Below are positions 17,089 to 26,094 of a stretch of DNA of 64,000 bases, piece after piece. Made by a program: the position numbers and the translations under genes. The stretch's first letter is position 1. Every line of letters begins with the position of its first letter. The DNA is taken from assembly GCA_023389035.1 (NCBI GenBank), contig JAEWFC010000030.1, positions 62,001 to 126,000 of the forward strand. Reading direction: 5' to 3'. Source of the DNA: Acidobacteriota bacterium. Lineage in GTDB: Bacteria > Acidobacteriota > Blastocatellia > Pyrinomonadales > Pyrinomonadaceae. A model generated the notes under the pieces. The model did not search any database, was not told the DNA's origin, and saw only the letters and a program-made list of their open reading frames with translations.

Positions 17089-17967
17089 ATGAAGTTCATC
17101 AATCTTTTTGCAGTCGTCATCTCGCTCGCAGCGATCGGTTACGCTCAAGGACAGCCGCAAGGACCAAGTCTTAAGGTGCCGGTACTCAGTCCGCTTTCCG
17201 AGGTCGCGCAGGAAGTTGCGTTGACTGAAGTAAAGCTAAGCTACGCACGCCCGAGTGCAAAGGGCCGCAAGATCTTCGGTGAGCTTGTGCCGTTTGGTGA
17301 GATCTGGCGAACCGGTGCCAACGCATCGACCAAGCTGACATTTACTGAAGATGTGAAGATCGAGGGGAATGCCCTTAAAGCGGGAACATACGCACTATAT
17401 TCGATACCCGGCGAGAAAGAATGGACTATGATCATTCACTCGAACCTGCGTCACCGCTCGCTCGCGGGCAACGTGTATAAAGCTGAAGAAGATGTCTTCC
17501 GGTTTAAGGCGACACCAAGCAGGACCGCGAATTTTGTCGAGACCTTCACCATCGGCTTCACCGATATCACGACCAACACTGCGAAGCTTGCACTTGCTTG
17601 GGAAAATACCGAGGTGAAGTTTCTCATCGAGTTCGACGTTGACACTAGGATCAATGACCAGATCGCCGAAATGATCAAAGCACCCGGCGGGATGAGCGCG
17701 ATGAACTATTTCCTGGCGGCGGAATACAATTTTCACAACGATAAAGACCTGGCGAAGGCCGACGAGTGGATACTTGCCGCTCTTGAGAAAAGCCAAAAGA
17801 ACCCCCGATTCGGATTAATGCGCGCACGGATACTTCATAAAGCCGGCAAACGCGACGAGGCCTTGAAAGTGATCGCAGAATCGAACGCCTGGGCCAAGGA
17901 ATCGAACAACGCAAACTACGTAGAACAGACACAGCTTTTCTGGGATTCGATAAAACAGCCTGAATGA
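17089..17967 (+). CDS. Secreted DUF2911 protein with C-terminal TPR-like region
   Basis: The start is the ATG at 17089, preceded by AGGGAGG at 17072-17078, which gives a 292-aa protein with a signal peptide (MKFINLFAVVISLAAIGYAQ). The DUF2911 core covers about residues 40-185: VKLSYARPSAKGRKIFGE, GEIWRTGANASTKLTF and KAGTYALYSIPGEKEWTMI. The C-terminal ~90 residues (FLAAEYNFHNDKDLAKADEWI) look like TPR-type helices. DUF2911 function is unknown; the proteins are usually periplasmic. Its stop overlaps the threonine aldolase start (ATGA), so the two are probably translationally coupled although functionally unlike. Confidence 0.88.
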   Translation: MKFINLFAVVISLAAIGYAQGQPQGPSLKVPVLSPLSEVAQEVALTEVKLSYARPSAKGRKIFGELVPFGEIWRTGANASTKLTFTEDVKIEGNALKAGTYALYSIPGEKEWTMIIHSNLRHRSLAGNVYKAEEDVFRFKATPSRTANFVETFTIGFTDITTNTAKLALAWENTEVKFLIEFDVDTRINDQIAEMIKAPGGMSAMNYFLAAEYNFHNDKDLAKADEWILAALEKSQKNPRFGLMRARILHKAGKRDEALKVIAESNAWAKESNNANYVEQTQLFWDSIKQPE

Positions 17968-18995
17968 TAGACCTCAGAAGCGATACGGTAACAAAGCCGA
18001 CCGAGGCAATGCGGAAAGCAATGGCCGCAGCCGAGGTCGGCGACGATGTTTACGGAGAAGATCCCACGGTCAACCGCTTGCAGGAGCGGGCCGCCGAGAT
18101 CTTTGGGAAAGAGGCCGCACTATTTGTTCCGACGGGTTCGATGGGAAACCAGATCGCGGTAAAGCTTCATACCGAACCGGGCTGTGAAGTGATCATCGAG
18201 GAGCGCGGCCACATCTTCAACTACGAACTCGGCACACCGGCTGCGGTTGCGGGCGTTATGATGAGGCCGGTAAAAAGCGGTGACGGCAGTGGTCATCTGA
18301 AATGGGAGGAAATAGCCGGAGCTCTTCGCCTGAACGAGCCCTATTATTCCTCGCCCACCAGGCTTATCTGTCTCGAGAACACGCATAACTTTGCCGGCGG
18401 CAGTGTGATGTCACCAGAGCATTGTGGCGAGATATGTGAGCGGGCTCACGACCTCGGCCTCGCTGTTCATATGGACGGGGCTCGCATCTTCAACGCGGCG
18501 ACTGCGTTGGGCACCACGGTGGCGGATCTGACGCGGCACTGCGATTCCGTGCAGTTTTGTCTATCAAAAGCACTCGGTGCACCGGTCGGTTCGGTGCTGG
18601 TCGGAAAGCGCGACTTTGTTGCCGAAGCACGCATATGGCGAAAGCGGCTAGGCGGCGGAATGCGGCAGGTCGGTGTTCTGGCGGCCGCCGGTTTGATCGC
18701 ACTGGAAGAGTCACCAAAACACCTTGCCGAAGATCACGCGAATGCCAAACGGCTGGCCGAGGGACTTGCGGATATCAAAGGCATCCGGATCGATCCCGCA
18801 TCGGTCGCGACGAATATAGTTATCTTTGACATTGCCGGAACGCAGAAGAGCTCGAGCGAGATCTGCTCTGAATTGAAAGAACGCGGCGTACTGGCCATCG
18901 GTTTTGGTACCGCGATAAGAATGGTGACGCATTACGATGTTTCGGCCGCAGATATCGATTCGGCGTTGAGTGAACTGCGGACGATCTTGCAATAA
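17964..18995 (+). CDS. ltaE: Low-specificity L-threonine aldolase
   Basis: The 343-aa protein begins MIDLRSDTVTKPTEAMRKAM, the signature of threonine aldolases, and carries the PLP lysine K202 in CLSKALGAPVGS. HMDGARIFNAATAL (around 169-182) and the GGGMRQVGVLAAAG motif also fit. It cleaves L-threonine or allo-threonine to glycine and acetaldehyde with PLP as cofactor, in the cytoplasm. Length matches the family. The start overlaps the DUF2911 stop by four bases, and the YjbR gene follows four bases after its own stop. Confidence 0.93.
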   Translation: MIDLRSDTVTKPTEAMRKAMAAAEVGDDVYGEDPTVNRLQERAAEIFGKEAALFVPTGSMGNQIAVKLHTEPGCEVIIEERGHIFNYELGTPAAVAGVMMRPVKSGDGSGHLKWEEIAGALRLNEPYYSSPTRLICLENTHNFAGGSVMSPEHCGEICERAHDLGLAVHMDGARIFNAATALGTTVADLTRHCDSVQFCLSKALGAPVGSVLVGKRDFVAEARIWRKRLGGGMRQVGVLAAAGLIALEESPKHLAEDHANAKRLAEGLADIKGIRIDPASVATNIVIFDIAGTQKSSSEICSELKERGVLAIGFGTAIRMVTHYDVSAADIDSALSELRTILQ

Positions 18996-18999
18996 GCCG

Positions 19000-19344
19000 A
19001 TGGATACTGAACAGCTCAGGAAATTTTGCTTGGAGCTTCCGCACGTGACCGAAGACGTGAAGTGGGGCAACGACCTGTGCTTTTGCGTGGGTGAGAAGAT
19101 GTTCTGTGTGACGGGACTCGACCGGGCGAATGGCCAGGTCTCGTTCAAGTGCACACCGGAGAGATTTGCAGAGCTGGTGGAACGCGACGGGATCGTAGCC
19201 GCACCGTACGTCGCACGCTATCACTGGGTCGCGGTACAGAATGGTGACACGCTAGCCGATGCCGAGTTAAAAGAGTTGATCAAAAAGTCCTACACAATGG
19301 TTTTTGATAAACTACCCCCAAAAGTTAAACGCACACTGATTTGA
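19000..19344 (+). CDS. MmcQ/YjbR family DNA-binding-like protein
   Basis: The start at the ATG at 19000 gives a 114-aa protein (MDTEQLRKFCLELPHVTEDVKWGN...), the normal MmcQ/YjbR length. Conserved elements are the N-terminal LP-x-VTEDxKWG, CFCVGEKMFCV, and the C-terminal YHWVAVQ...LKELIKKSYTMVFDKLPPK. The family has a CyaY-like fold and is often described as DNA-binding; the biological role is unclear. It lies between ltaE and cmk in a tight plus-strand run. Confidence 0.88.
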   Translation: MDTEQLRKFCLELPHVTEDVKWGNDLCFCVGEKMFCVTGLDRANGQVSFKCTPERFAELVERDGIVAAPYVARYHWVAVQNGDTLADAELKELIKKSYTMVFDKLPPKVKRTLI

Positions 19345-19349
19345 AGACG

Positions 19350-20027
19350 ATGATCATAGCTATCGACGGGCCGTCGGGTGCCGGAAAATCGACACTGGGC
19401 AAGTTGCTCGCGAAGAAACTGGGACTGCTCTATTTGGATACGGGAGCTATGTATCGCGCGGCAGCGATCGCGGCGATGCGTTCCGGTGTGTCGCTTGGCG
19501 ATCAGCCGGCCGTCGCAAAGATAGTCGAGGGATCGAGAATTGAACTCGCCGGCGAGCCCGACGACCTCAAGGTTCTGCTGAACGGCGAGAACGTGTCCGG
19601 GCTGATCCGGACCCTGGATGTCGCCCAGGCGGCCTCGATCGTTTCCACGAACTCAGCAGTACGAAGGCGAATGGTAGAACTCCAGCGGGAACTGGGTGAA
19701 AATTCGCCGAAAGGCTGCGTGCTCGAGGGAAGAGACATCGGAAGCGTGGTATTTCCAAACGCCGATATAAAGTTTTTCTTGACCGCGAAGCCTGAAGCTC
19801 GTGCACGCCGCCGGTTTGAAGAGGACGAGGCCAAAGGACGGATCTCAACCTACGAGCAGACGCTTGCCGAGATAAACGAGCGCGACGAACGCGACGTCTC
19901 ACGCGACGATTCGCCGCTCACGATCTCGGCGGACGCAGTCGTCATCGACACAAGCGACCTAGACCTGACCGAGGTCTTTGATCAAATGATCGGAAGAATA
20001 GACGAGGTCAAAAGTGCTGCGGCATAA
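19350..20027 (+). CDS. cmk: (d)CMP kinase
   Basis: The ATG at 19350 gives MIIAIDGPSGAGKST, the standard Cmk start with the P-loop at residues 7-15; a TTG nine bases upstream overlaps the YjbR stop and is a possible alternative. LYLDTGAMYRAAAIAAM, LEGRDIGSVVFPNADIKFFLTA and ARARRRFEE are family hallmarks. The 225-aa length is normal. Cytidylate kinase phosphorylates CMP and dCMP for nucleotide supply. It ends the ltaE-yjbR-cmk run and faces the convergent beta-propeller gene across 88 bases. Confidence 0.94.
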   Translation: MIIAIDGPSGAGKSTLGKLLAKKLGLLYLDTGAMYRAAAIAAMRSGVSLGDQPAVAKIVEGSRIELAGEPDDLKVLLNGENVSGLIRTLDVAQAASIVSTNSAVRRRMVELQRELGENSPKGCVLEGRDIGSVVFPNADIKFFLTAKPEARARRRFEEDEAKGRISTYEQTLAEINERDERDVSRDDSPLTISADAVVIDTSDLDLTEVFDQMIGRIDEVKSAAA

Positions 20028-20115
20028 GGATCTAGCGCTCGATATTTAACCGCGGGACCACACATGCCAGATCTAGCAAGTGCAGTCGCCGCGGTATTGG
20101 TTGGATTACCGAATA

Positions 20116-21288
20116 CTAACGCTTGATCTGCGACACGGTCTTCGACGATGAAAGTATAAGTGACTTTGATTCTTGCGCGGTAAACGTCAAGTCAGAGATA
20201 TCGTCATTAACTGTGACGGATTGCGGTTCAAAAACGTAACGTTTTGCAGAGATGCTCACAACGTAGGTCTGCCCCGCCTCGATCTCCCCGATGCGAAATG
20301 CTCCAAACATATTCGTACGTCCCGTTCGCGAGTTGCCCTCTGAATCCGATACCTGCACGATCGCACCCATTAGTGGATATCCGCTTGGATCAAAGACACG
20401 CCCAGAGATCGTGACATTCGCTGCGAGGGGAACCAAGTTGCCGGTCCATACGATGCCGATCGGACATGCGACGTCGGGCAACGTACTGGTAACTCCAACG
20501 AACGCACCTGCAGATGTCCATTCGGCGATCCTGCTATTGAAACAGTCCGCCGCATATACGTTGCCGTTCGGCCCACGAGTAACACCCCAGAGATTGCCGC
20601 CACCGCCAGCGAAAGCCCTTACGAAGGTGCCGTTGGTCTGACGTTCAAAAACCGCTTGGGATGTGAAGTCGGAAATCAACACAGTGTCGGTCGCCGAGCT
20701 ATAGAACATTCCCTGTGCATTGACCTGACCGTTATCGAAAGGAATGGATCCCAACGAAGCTCCGGTTGCCGCATTAAAAACGTCAATCTGGCTGGAGTTG
20801 CCGGCAGCCCAAAGTATCCCACCTGGAAGTAATGCTACGCTAAAGTACGAACTTGTACCTCCAATGTTTGTGAATCCCGTACCATCGAGGTTGTATCGTG
20901 CGACACCAAGGGCTCCTCCATTTGTGCCGGCGAATAGGTTCGCACCCTGTGCCTTGATCTCGTATGGGGAGCCGATCTCGGTGTTTGGCGGGGTGAAACT
21001 ATCAAGTAAAGCTCCCCCAAAATCATAGCGTCGAACTCGATCAGGAACCAGATCGTCCCTGTTTACAGCGATAAGGTTGCCGTTTGAAAGAAGATCGAGC
21101 CCTGAGGGGCAGCCTGTCCAGCCGGTCACCAGATTGTTTTGGAATACAAGAGCAGGTGAATAGACGGCAACATTGTCTGTGTCACAGCCTGAGATCAAAA
21201 AGTTGGTCAGACCATACTGGGCCGGGGTATTCAGGGCAAACTGGGATAATGCAATGCAAAAACCCACTGCAATCGACAACTTTTTCAC
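20116..21288 (-). CDS. Secreted beta-propeller protein with C-terminal carboxypeptidase-regulatory-like domain
   Basis: The 390-aa product has a signal peptide (1-23, ending NTPAQ). About residues 30-290 show NHL/WD-like propeller repeats, e.g. GLDLLSNGNLIAVN, YFSVALLPGGILWAAGN and NLWGVTRGPNGNVYAADC. Residues 295-370 form a carboxypeptidase-regulatory-like (CarboxypepD_reg) beta sandwich: ISGRVFDPSGYPLMGAIVQVSD and GAFRIGEIEAGQTYVVSI. No catalytic residue is seen. Extracellular or cell-surface binding is inferred. A GAGGT precedes the start. Confidence 0.8.
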   Translation of the reverse strand: MKKLSIAVGFCIALSQFALNTPAQYGLTNFLISGCDTDNVAVYSPALVFQNNLVTGWTGCPSGLDLLSNGNLIAVNRDDLVPDRVRRYDFGGALLDSFTPPNTEIGSPYEIKAQGANLFAGTNGGALGVARYNLDGTGFTNIGGTSSYFSVALLPGGILWAAGNSSQIDVFNAATGASLGSIPFDNGQVNAQGMFYSSATDTVLISDFTSQAVFERQTNGTFVRAFAGGGGNLWGVTRGPNGNVYAADCFNSRIAEWTSAGAFVGVTSTLPDVACPIGIVWTGNLVPLAANVTISGRVFDPSGYPLMGAIVQVSDSEGNSRTGRTNMFGAFRIGEIEAGQTYVVSISAKRYVFEPQSVTVNDDISDLTFTAQESKSLILSSSKTVSQIKR

Positions 21289-21505
21289 GGTATTACCTCA
21301 CTTCGCAGGTTAGAAAAACAAGGACGGTCGGTTATTGATTGTGGTTGTTCCGACCGTGTAAGCGTTACCAATTAAACAATGAGATTAAGATTCTGTAAAG
21401 AGTTTTCTTTGCATAAGGTTAAGATTGGGTCATTTGTCGTAGGCGTAAACGACTAAGTTGACTTAGGGCCGCTCTTACATTTATGATTTTTGTTTGTATT
21501 TGTAT

Positions 21506-21579
21506 GCTCCCGTAGCTCAGCCGGATAGAGCAACAGCCTTCTAAGCTGTGGGTCGCACGTTCGAGTCGTGCCGGGGGCG
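21506..21579 (+). tRNA. tRNA-Arg (TCT)
   Basis: A full cloverleaf is present. The acceptor GCTCCCG (21506-21512) pairs with CGGGGGC (21572-21578), with one G-U pair. The anticodon stem is ACAGC/GCTGT and its loop CTTCTAA has anticodon TCT at 21540-21542. The T arm is GCACG-TTCGAGT-CGTGC. The discriminator is G. The CCA end is not encoded. It reads AGA arginine codons. Confidence 0.96.
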
Positions 21580-21649
21580 AGGATCGATATGGAATGGGAT
21601 TCGAGTTCGCGGCGAGATCCCTTCCACAAATGGTCCGGCAATTTCGCAT

Positions 21650-21726
21650 GGCGGCTATAGTTCAGTGGTTAGAGCGCCTGATTGTGGTTCAGGATGTCGA
21701 GGGTTCGAATCCCTCTAGCCGCCCCA
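21650..21726 (+). tRNA. tRNA-His (GTG)
   Basis: A full cloverleaf has the histidine-specific extra G at 21650 opposite C at 21723. Acceptor GCGGCTA pairs with TAGCCGC. The anticodon stem is CCTGA/TCAGG with GTG at 21684-21686, and the T arm is GAGGG-TTCGAAT-CCCTC. The CCA end is encoded (21724-21726), unlike the neighbouring tRNA-Arg. Confidence 0.96.
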
Positions 21727-21803
21727 CTTTTCCTCACCGTAATTCCTTGTAGTTTGTTTTAGCCCCACCTATACTTGGACCGACTCCACTTATCCGTCAG
21801 CCT

Positions 21804-23345
21804 ATGTTTAAGAGCTTCGTTTTAATGTTTGCATCGCTCTTGATGGTGCAAGGTTTGTCGGCCCAACAGGCGAACGAGAGTTTCGTTAAAGACGAGGTAC
21901 TGGTCAAGCTTGTCGCGGGCTCTTCGAGTTCAGCCATACGTTCCTTAGAGACCGCTCGTTTCCAACACCGGGCGGCACTTGGATCGACGGGATGGCATCG
22001 TGTCGCTTTGACATCGGGCCAGAGCGTGAATGACGCGATCCGCACTATCTCAAAGCTGCCGTATGTCGCAGCAGTTCAGCCGAATTTTTACTACACGCTT
22101 CAAGCTGTCCCAAATGACCCGCAGTGGGGAGCGACCGGGACCTACGGCCTGCCGGCGATATCGGCTCCATCCGCATGGGACCTGACGACCGGTAGCTCGG
22201 ACGTTGTTGTCGCGAACATCGATACTGGAATGCGGCTAACGCACGAAGATCTCGCTGCGAATATCTGGATAAACCCGGGCGAGATCGCGGGCAATGGTGT
22301 CGATGACGACGGTAATGGGTTCATCGACGACGTGAACGGCTGGGATTTTCGATTCGACGACAGCGATCCGTCAGATCAGCACGGCCACGGTACGCATACA
22401 GGCGGCACGATCGGTGCGGTCGGGAACAATATGCTCGGCGTGACCGGAGTAAATTGGAACGTCCGGATAATGGTCATAAAGATCTACAGTCAGGCCGCAA
22501 ATGACACTACATCCGCAATGCTGATCGCGGCATATGATTACGTACGGGTGATGAAGGCACGAGGAATTAACATTCGCGTCACGAACAATTCCTATGGCGG
22601 TTGTGCCGAGGCTTGCAGCTACGATCAGGCGACGAAAGATGCTATCGATGCTCTAGGTGCAGCAGGTGTTTTGAACGTTTTCTCTGCGGGGAACGCCGGA
22701 CAGAACACTGAGGTCACGCCTTTCTATCCGGGCAGTTATAACTCGCCGAGCATTCTGAATGTCGCGGCGTCAAACTCGCTTGATAACCGTGCGAGCTTTT
22801 CTAATTACGGTTCCGTATCGGTCGACTTGGCTGCTCCGGGCGCAGGCATCCTGAGCACGACGAACGGCTCGAATTCTTCCTATGGCGGAATGAGCGGTAC
22901 TTCGATGGCAGCCCCGCATGTTTCGGGAGTCGCGGCTTTGCTCGCCGCTCATAACCCGTCGTTATCGGCACAATCTCTCAAAGCGACGTTAATGAATACT
23001 GTAGATCCGCTGAGTCAGTGGACAGGAATCGTGAAGACCGGCGGCCGGCTGAACGCGTTTGCCGCACTTCAAAACCAGACGATCTGCAATATTGTTCCGT
23101 CAGTTTCGGAGATAACTGTCCCGACAAAGGGCGGATATGTAGAGATCGCGGTTTCGGCCGCCGCCAACTGTGATTACTTGATCAGTAGCCCGGTGAACTG
23201 GATATCTGTAAGTGGTACGAGCAGCAAGAGCGGTTCCTCGACGGTCGGGCTATTTGTAAGGGTCAACCCCGTTATCTCCAGGCAAGCCTCGGTGACGATC
23301 GGCGGCGGCACGGTCAATATCCGGCAAGCACGTGGAAAAAACTGA
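21804..23345 (+). CDS. Secreted subtilisin-family serine protease (S8) with BACON-like C-terminus
   Basis: The 513-aa preproprotein has a signal peptide (1-20) and an inhibitor-I9-like propeptide (about 25-100, VKDEVLVKLVAGS). The catalytic domain is about 105-425 with D140 (NIDTGMRLTHED), H195 (HGHGTHTGG), oxyanion N297 (SAGN) and S367 (GTSMAAPHVSG). Residues 430-510 (ITVPTKGGYVEIAVSAAANC; VNWISVSG) resemble a BACON or Big-type carbohydrate/mucin-binding domain. It is probably an extracellular protease. It lies just after tRNA-His as a single gene. Confidence 0.92.
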   Translation: MFKSFVLMFASLLMVQGLSAQQANESFVKDEVLVKLVAGSSSSAIRSLETARFQHRAALGSTGWHRVALTSGQSVNDAIRTISKLPYVAAVQPNFYYTLQAVPNDPQWGATGTYGLPAISAPSAWDLTTGSSDVVVANIDTGMRLTHEDLAANIWINPGEIAGNGVDDDGNGFIDDVNGWDFRFDDSDPSDQHGHGTHTGGTIGAVGNNMLGVTGVNWNVRIMVIKIYSQAANDTTSAMLIAAYDYVRVMKARGINIRVTNNSYGGCAEACSYDQATKDAIDALGAAGVLNVFSAGNAGQNTEVTPFYPGSYNSPSILNVAASNSLDNRASFSNYGSVSVDLAAPGAGILSTTNGSNSSYGGMSGTSMAAPHVSGVAALLAAHNPSLSAQSLKATLMNTVDPLSQWTGIVKTGGRLNAFAALQNQTICNIVPSVSEITVPTKGGYVEIAVSAAANCDYLISSPVNWISVSGTSSKSGSSTVGLFVRVNPVISRQASVTIGGGTVNIRQARGKN

Positions 23346-23450
23346 CGAATATCACTGGGCTATTCCAACTATTGCAGAATCCGGCGCGTCTAAAGCCAAA
23401 ACTCAAGGCGGCCCGGTCGGTTTTTAGGGCCGCGATTCGGAAATATATTG

Positions 23451-23480
23451 TTGCATTGAGGGCGTTCCGAGTAGTATATT
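23451..23480 (+). promoter_or_regulatory. Possible promoter of the FG-GAP protein gene
   Basis: TTGCAT (23451-23456), an 18-base spacer and TATATT (23475-23480) lie about 68 bases before the start at 23548. The ribosome-binding site GAAAGGA follows near the ATG. Pattern evidence only. Confidence 0.35.
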
Positions 23481-23547
23481 TATAGTTCGCCCGTCGTATC
23501 GGGCACATTCACCTGCCGAACCGCAGGCCATTCTAGAAAGGATCTTA

Positions 23548-24519
23548 ATGAACAGAAAATTTATTACTGCTAACTGCAGATTTTCCGTGATCGCTGCGTT
23601 CGTTGCGTTGTTCAGCGTCGTTGCTTCGGCTCAACCGTCGCTTCGCAAAGCGATGGACGTTGATGGAGACGGTAAAGCGGACTACACGGTATTCCGGCCT
23701 GCAAATAACGTTTGGTACACCTCGACGGCGACCGGCGGCTTTTCGATCCAGGCTTTTGGCCTCGCGAACGAAGATTTCATGACGCCGGGCGATTACGACG
23801 GCGATGGCAAGGGGGACGTTTCGGTTTGGCGTGATACTACCGGTATTCATTACCGAATGAACAGCTCTACCAACACGTTTGGAGCTGTGCAGTTCGGGCT
23901 CACGGGCGACGAGCCGGCTTCGCGTGACTACGACGGCGACGGCAAGACCGACGTTGGAGTGGTCCGCCGCACGAACGGCAACATGATCTGGTATTGGCTG
24001 AGAAGCAGCGACGGTGGTTTTGCTGCTGTGCAGTGGGGACTTGCAACCGACTTCATCGCACCCGGAGATTACGACGGCGACGGTAAGTTTGATATTGCCG
24101 TTCAGCGTCCCGGCGCGACCGCAAACGGTCAGGGCGTGTTCTACATATACCGAAGCTCCGATGCGACCGCCAGCGTTGTCGCATGGGGCCTGAGCAATGA
24201 TCTGGTTGTGCCTGGTGACTATGACGGCGATGGCAAGACCGATATCGCGGTCGTTCGTGAAGGAACCACTCCGACGGCACCGCTTATCTGGTACATCCTC
24301 CGCAGCACCGATGGCGGTCTCACGGCTGTACCTTTTGGCGATACGGGTACCGATATCACAGCACAGAACGACTACGACGGCGACGGCAAAGCGGATCTTG
24401 CGATCTGGCGAAACTCGACCGGAACGTTCTGGGTACTGCAGAGCACCACCGGTGCTTACACGGCCTTCCAGTGGGGCCTGCCGAACGACTTCCCTGTTGC
24501 CGGCTACGACACACACTGA
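23548..24519 (+). CDS. Secreted FG-GAP/VCBS repeat protein
   Basis: The 323-aa product has a signal peptide (to about residue 28, VVASAQ). It then shows about six ~48-residue repeats, each with a calcium-loop motif of the type D-x-DGDGK (DVDGDGKADYTVFRP, DYDGDGKGDVSVWR, DYDGDGKTDVGVVR and so on), alternating with WGL-type segments. This is the FG-GAP/VCBS beta-propeller, expected to be secreted or surface-exposed and to bind calcium. No enzyme motif is seen. The repeats cause a long antisense open frame that I reject. A strong terminator follows at 24542. Confidence 0.9.
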   Translation: MNRKFITANCRFSVIAAFVALFSVVASAQPSLRKAMDVDGDGKADYTVFRPANNVWYTSTATGGFSIQAFGLANEDFMTPGDYDGDGKGDVSVWRDTTGIHYRMNSSTNTFGAVQFGLTGDEPASRDYDGDGKTDVGVVRRTNGNMIWYWLRSSDGGFAAVQWGLATDFIAPGDYDGDGKFDIAVQRPGATANGQGVFYIYRSSDATASVVAWGLSNDLVVPGDYDGDGKTDIAVVREGTTPTAPLIWYILRSTDGGLTAVPFGDTGTDITAQNDYDGDGKADLAIWRNSTGTFWVLQSTTGAYTAFQWGLPNDFPVAGYDTH

Positions 24520-24541
24520 TCTTGCGAAAAATTTACAAGCG

Positions 24542-24581
24542 AAAGGTTGGAGACGAGCGATTGTCTTCAACCTTTTTGTTT
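24542..24581 (+). terminator. Strong rho-independent terminator after FG-GAP gene
   Basis: A 13-bp stem (24542-24554 with 24563-24575; AAAGGTTGGAGAC / GTCTTCAACCTTT, one G-U) closes an 8-base loop and is followed by TTGTTT. It separates the FG-GAP gene from the heptose operon. Confidence 0.85.
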
Positions 24582-24619
24582 AATATGCTGATGTCGACGG
24601 CGTTCGATCCGCTATCACA

Positions 24620-25612
24620 ATGAATTCCAGCGTAACATCACGATTCAAGGGCAAGCACATCGTCATAGTCGGGGATGTAGTGGCCGATCAATTTGTAAGC
24701 GGAACGATAACACGCGTGTCGCGTGAGGCACCGGTGTTCATAATGCGGCACGACGAGACCGAGACGCGTCCGGGCGGGGCAGCGAATGCGGCCGCGAATG
24801 TCGCGTCACTTGGTGGAAAGGTCACGCTCGTCGGCCTGATGGGAACGGACCCTGACTCCGAATTGCTTTCTGCCGAACTCGAACGTTCCGGCGTTTCTTC
24901 AGCCTCGATAGTCCGCCATCCGTCGATCCGCACCACTACCAAGGTTCGTGTACTTGCCGGGCAACAATACGCACCGCGGCATCAGGTTATCCGTATCGAC
25001 CACGAGAATACAGCAGTTATCACGGATGAACTTCGACGATCGATCTCCGAGAAACTAGCTGCGGCTGCTGCCACCCCAGATGCGATCGTCGTGTCGGATT
25101 ATAACTACGGCGTGGCGGACCCGGTCATTTTCAAGCAGGCACGCGATGTGGCACAGGAACTCGGTATACCGCTGCTGATCGACTCGCGATTTCGGCTTTC
25201 AAGCTTTCCGAATGCAAACTCAGCCACGCCTAATCAGGAAGAGGTCGAGCAGATGCTCGGCGGCCCGATGACAGACGAAGGTTGTGAAAAGCTGCGGAGC
25301 GATCTCGGTCTGACCGCACTATTGGTCACGTGCGGCGGCAAAGGTATGCGGCTCTATGAATCTGAGGTTGCAGCGAAAGAGATCACCGCAGTCGGGTCAG
25401 CAGACGCCGTCGATGTCACTGGTGCGGGAGACACCGTCATCGCAGCGTACGCTTTGGGGCTTGCTGCCGGGATGAGTTACGCAGATGCCGCAATGGTAGC
25501 GAATCATGCGGGCGGGATAGTGGTTATGAAAAAAGGTACGGCTACCGCGAGTTCCGCAGAACTCGCCGCATCTATAGCCTCACACTCCGCCGGCATTGCT
25601 AAAGCATTATGA
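24620..25612 (+). CDS. hldE1: D-glycero-beta-D-manno-heptose-7-phosphate kinase
   Basis: The 330-aa product is a PfkB/ribokinase-fold kinase of the RfaE domain I type: GDVVADQFVSGTITRVSREAPV at the N-terminus, RPGGAANAAANVASLGG around residue 52, and the ATP/anion-hole motif DVTGAGDTVIAAYALG around 271. It phosphorylates heptose 7-phosphate at C1 in ADP-heptose synthesis for LPS inner core. The adenylyltransferase half is a separate gene directly downstream with an ATGA overlap, so the bifunctional HldE of enterobacteria is split here. LPS with heptose supports a Gram-negative cell. Confidence 0.92.
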   Translation: MNSSVTSRFKGKHIVIVGDVVADQFVSGTITRVSREAPVFIMRHDETETRPGGAANAAANVASLGGKVTLVGLMGTDPDSELLSAELERSGVSSASIVRHPSIRTTTKVRVLAGQQYAPRHQVIRIDHENTAVITDELRRSISEKLAAAAATPDAIVVSDYNYGVADPVIFKQARDVAQELGIPLLIDSRFRLSSFPNANSATPNQEEVEQMLGGPMTDEGCEKLRSDLGLTALLVTCGGKGMRLYESEVAAKEITAVGSADAVDVTGAGDTVIAAYALGLAAGMSYADAAMVANHAGGIVVMKKGTATASSAELAASIASHSAGIAKAL

Positions 25613-26094
25613 CGCTTAGAACGGCACCGATCTTAGATCGCGACGAGCTCAGCCTTCTGGTCGCGGAGCGTCGCGCCGCAGGCGACCGGATCATCCTTAC
25701 AAATGGCTGTTTCGATTTATTTCATGTAGGCCACATACGGTATCTCGCCGGAGCTAAAGAGCTCGGCGGGTTTTTGATCACGGCGATAAATTCCGATAAG
25801 CAGGTCAGTTCGCTGAAAGGCGAGGGGCGGCCATTTATGCCCGAACGCGAGCGAGCCGAGATCGTTGCGGCTCTGCGATCGGTCGATGCGGTCACCATCT
25901 TTGACGAACCAACGGTAACTGAACTGCTGCAGGCGTTGCGGCCTGATGTTCATGCTAAGGGAACGGACTACACGGTCGACACTGTCCCGGAACGGGAGAT
26001 CGTGCGTTCCTACGGCGGCGAGGTGGCGATAGTTGGCGATCCTAAGGACCATTCGTCGACCGAGTTGATCGCATCCGTTAGCAAGACGCGGTGA
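25609..26094 (+). CDS. hldE2: D-glycero-beta-D-manno-heptose 1-phosphate adenylyltransferase
   Basis: The 161-aa product is a cytidylyltransferase-like nucleotidyltransferase with the HxGH motif at H39-H42 (NGCFDLFHVGHIRYL). LKGEGRPFMPERERAEI and VHAKGTDYTVDTVPE fit RfaE domain II. It transfers AMP to heptose 1-phosphate to give ADP-heptose. It starts within the last codons of the kinase gene (ATGA overlap), and the next gene starts on its stop (TGATG), so three genes look translationally coupled. Confidence 0.93.
   Translation: MTLRTAPILDRDELSLLVAERRAAGDRIILTNGCFDLFHVGHIRYLAGAKELGGFLITAINSDKQVSSLKGEGRPFMPERERAEIVAALRSVDAVTIFDEPTVTELLQALRPDVHAKGTDYTVDTVPEREIVRSYGGEVAIVGDPKDHSSTELIASVSKTR

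Noticed and set aside
20041..20110. Hairpin/terminator between cmk and the beta-propeller gene (ACCGCGG...CCGCGGT)
   Set aside because: The loop is about 30 bases and there is no T run, so it is likely chance.
21419..21649. Two overlapping minus-strand frames over the tRNA-Arg gene
   Set aside because: Their products (LERATHSLEG; TTRTCDPQLR) are the well-known spurious translation of tRNA genes.
23408..23433. GCGGCCC / GGGCCGC hairpin after the subtilase gene
   Set aside because: The seven-base stem has a 12-base loop and no T tract after it, so I do not call it a terminator.
23545..24570. 341-aa open frame antisense to the FG-GAP gene
   Set aside because: It is an artefact of the repeated GAC/GGC codons of the D-x-DGDGK loops; the plus strand has a signal peptide, repeats and a terminator.
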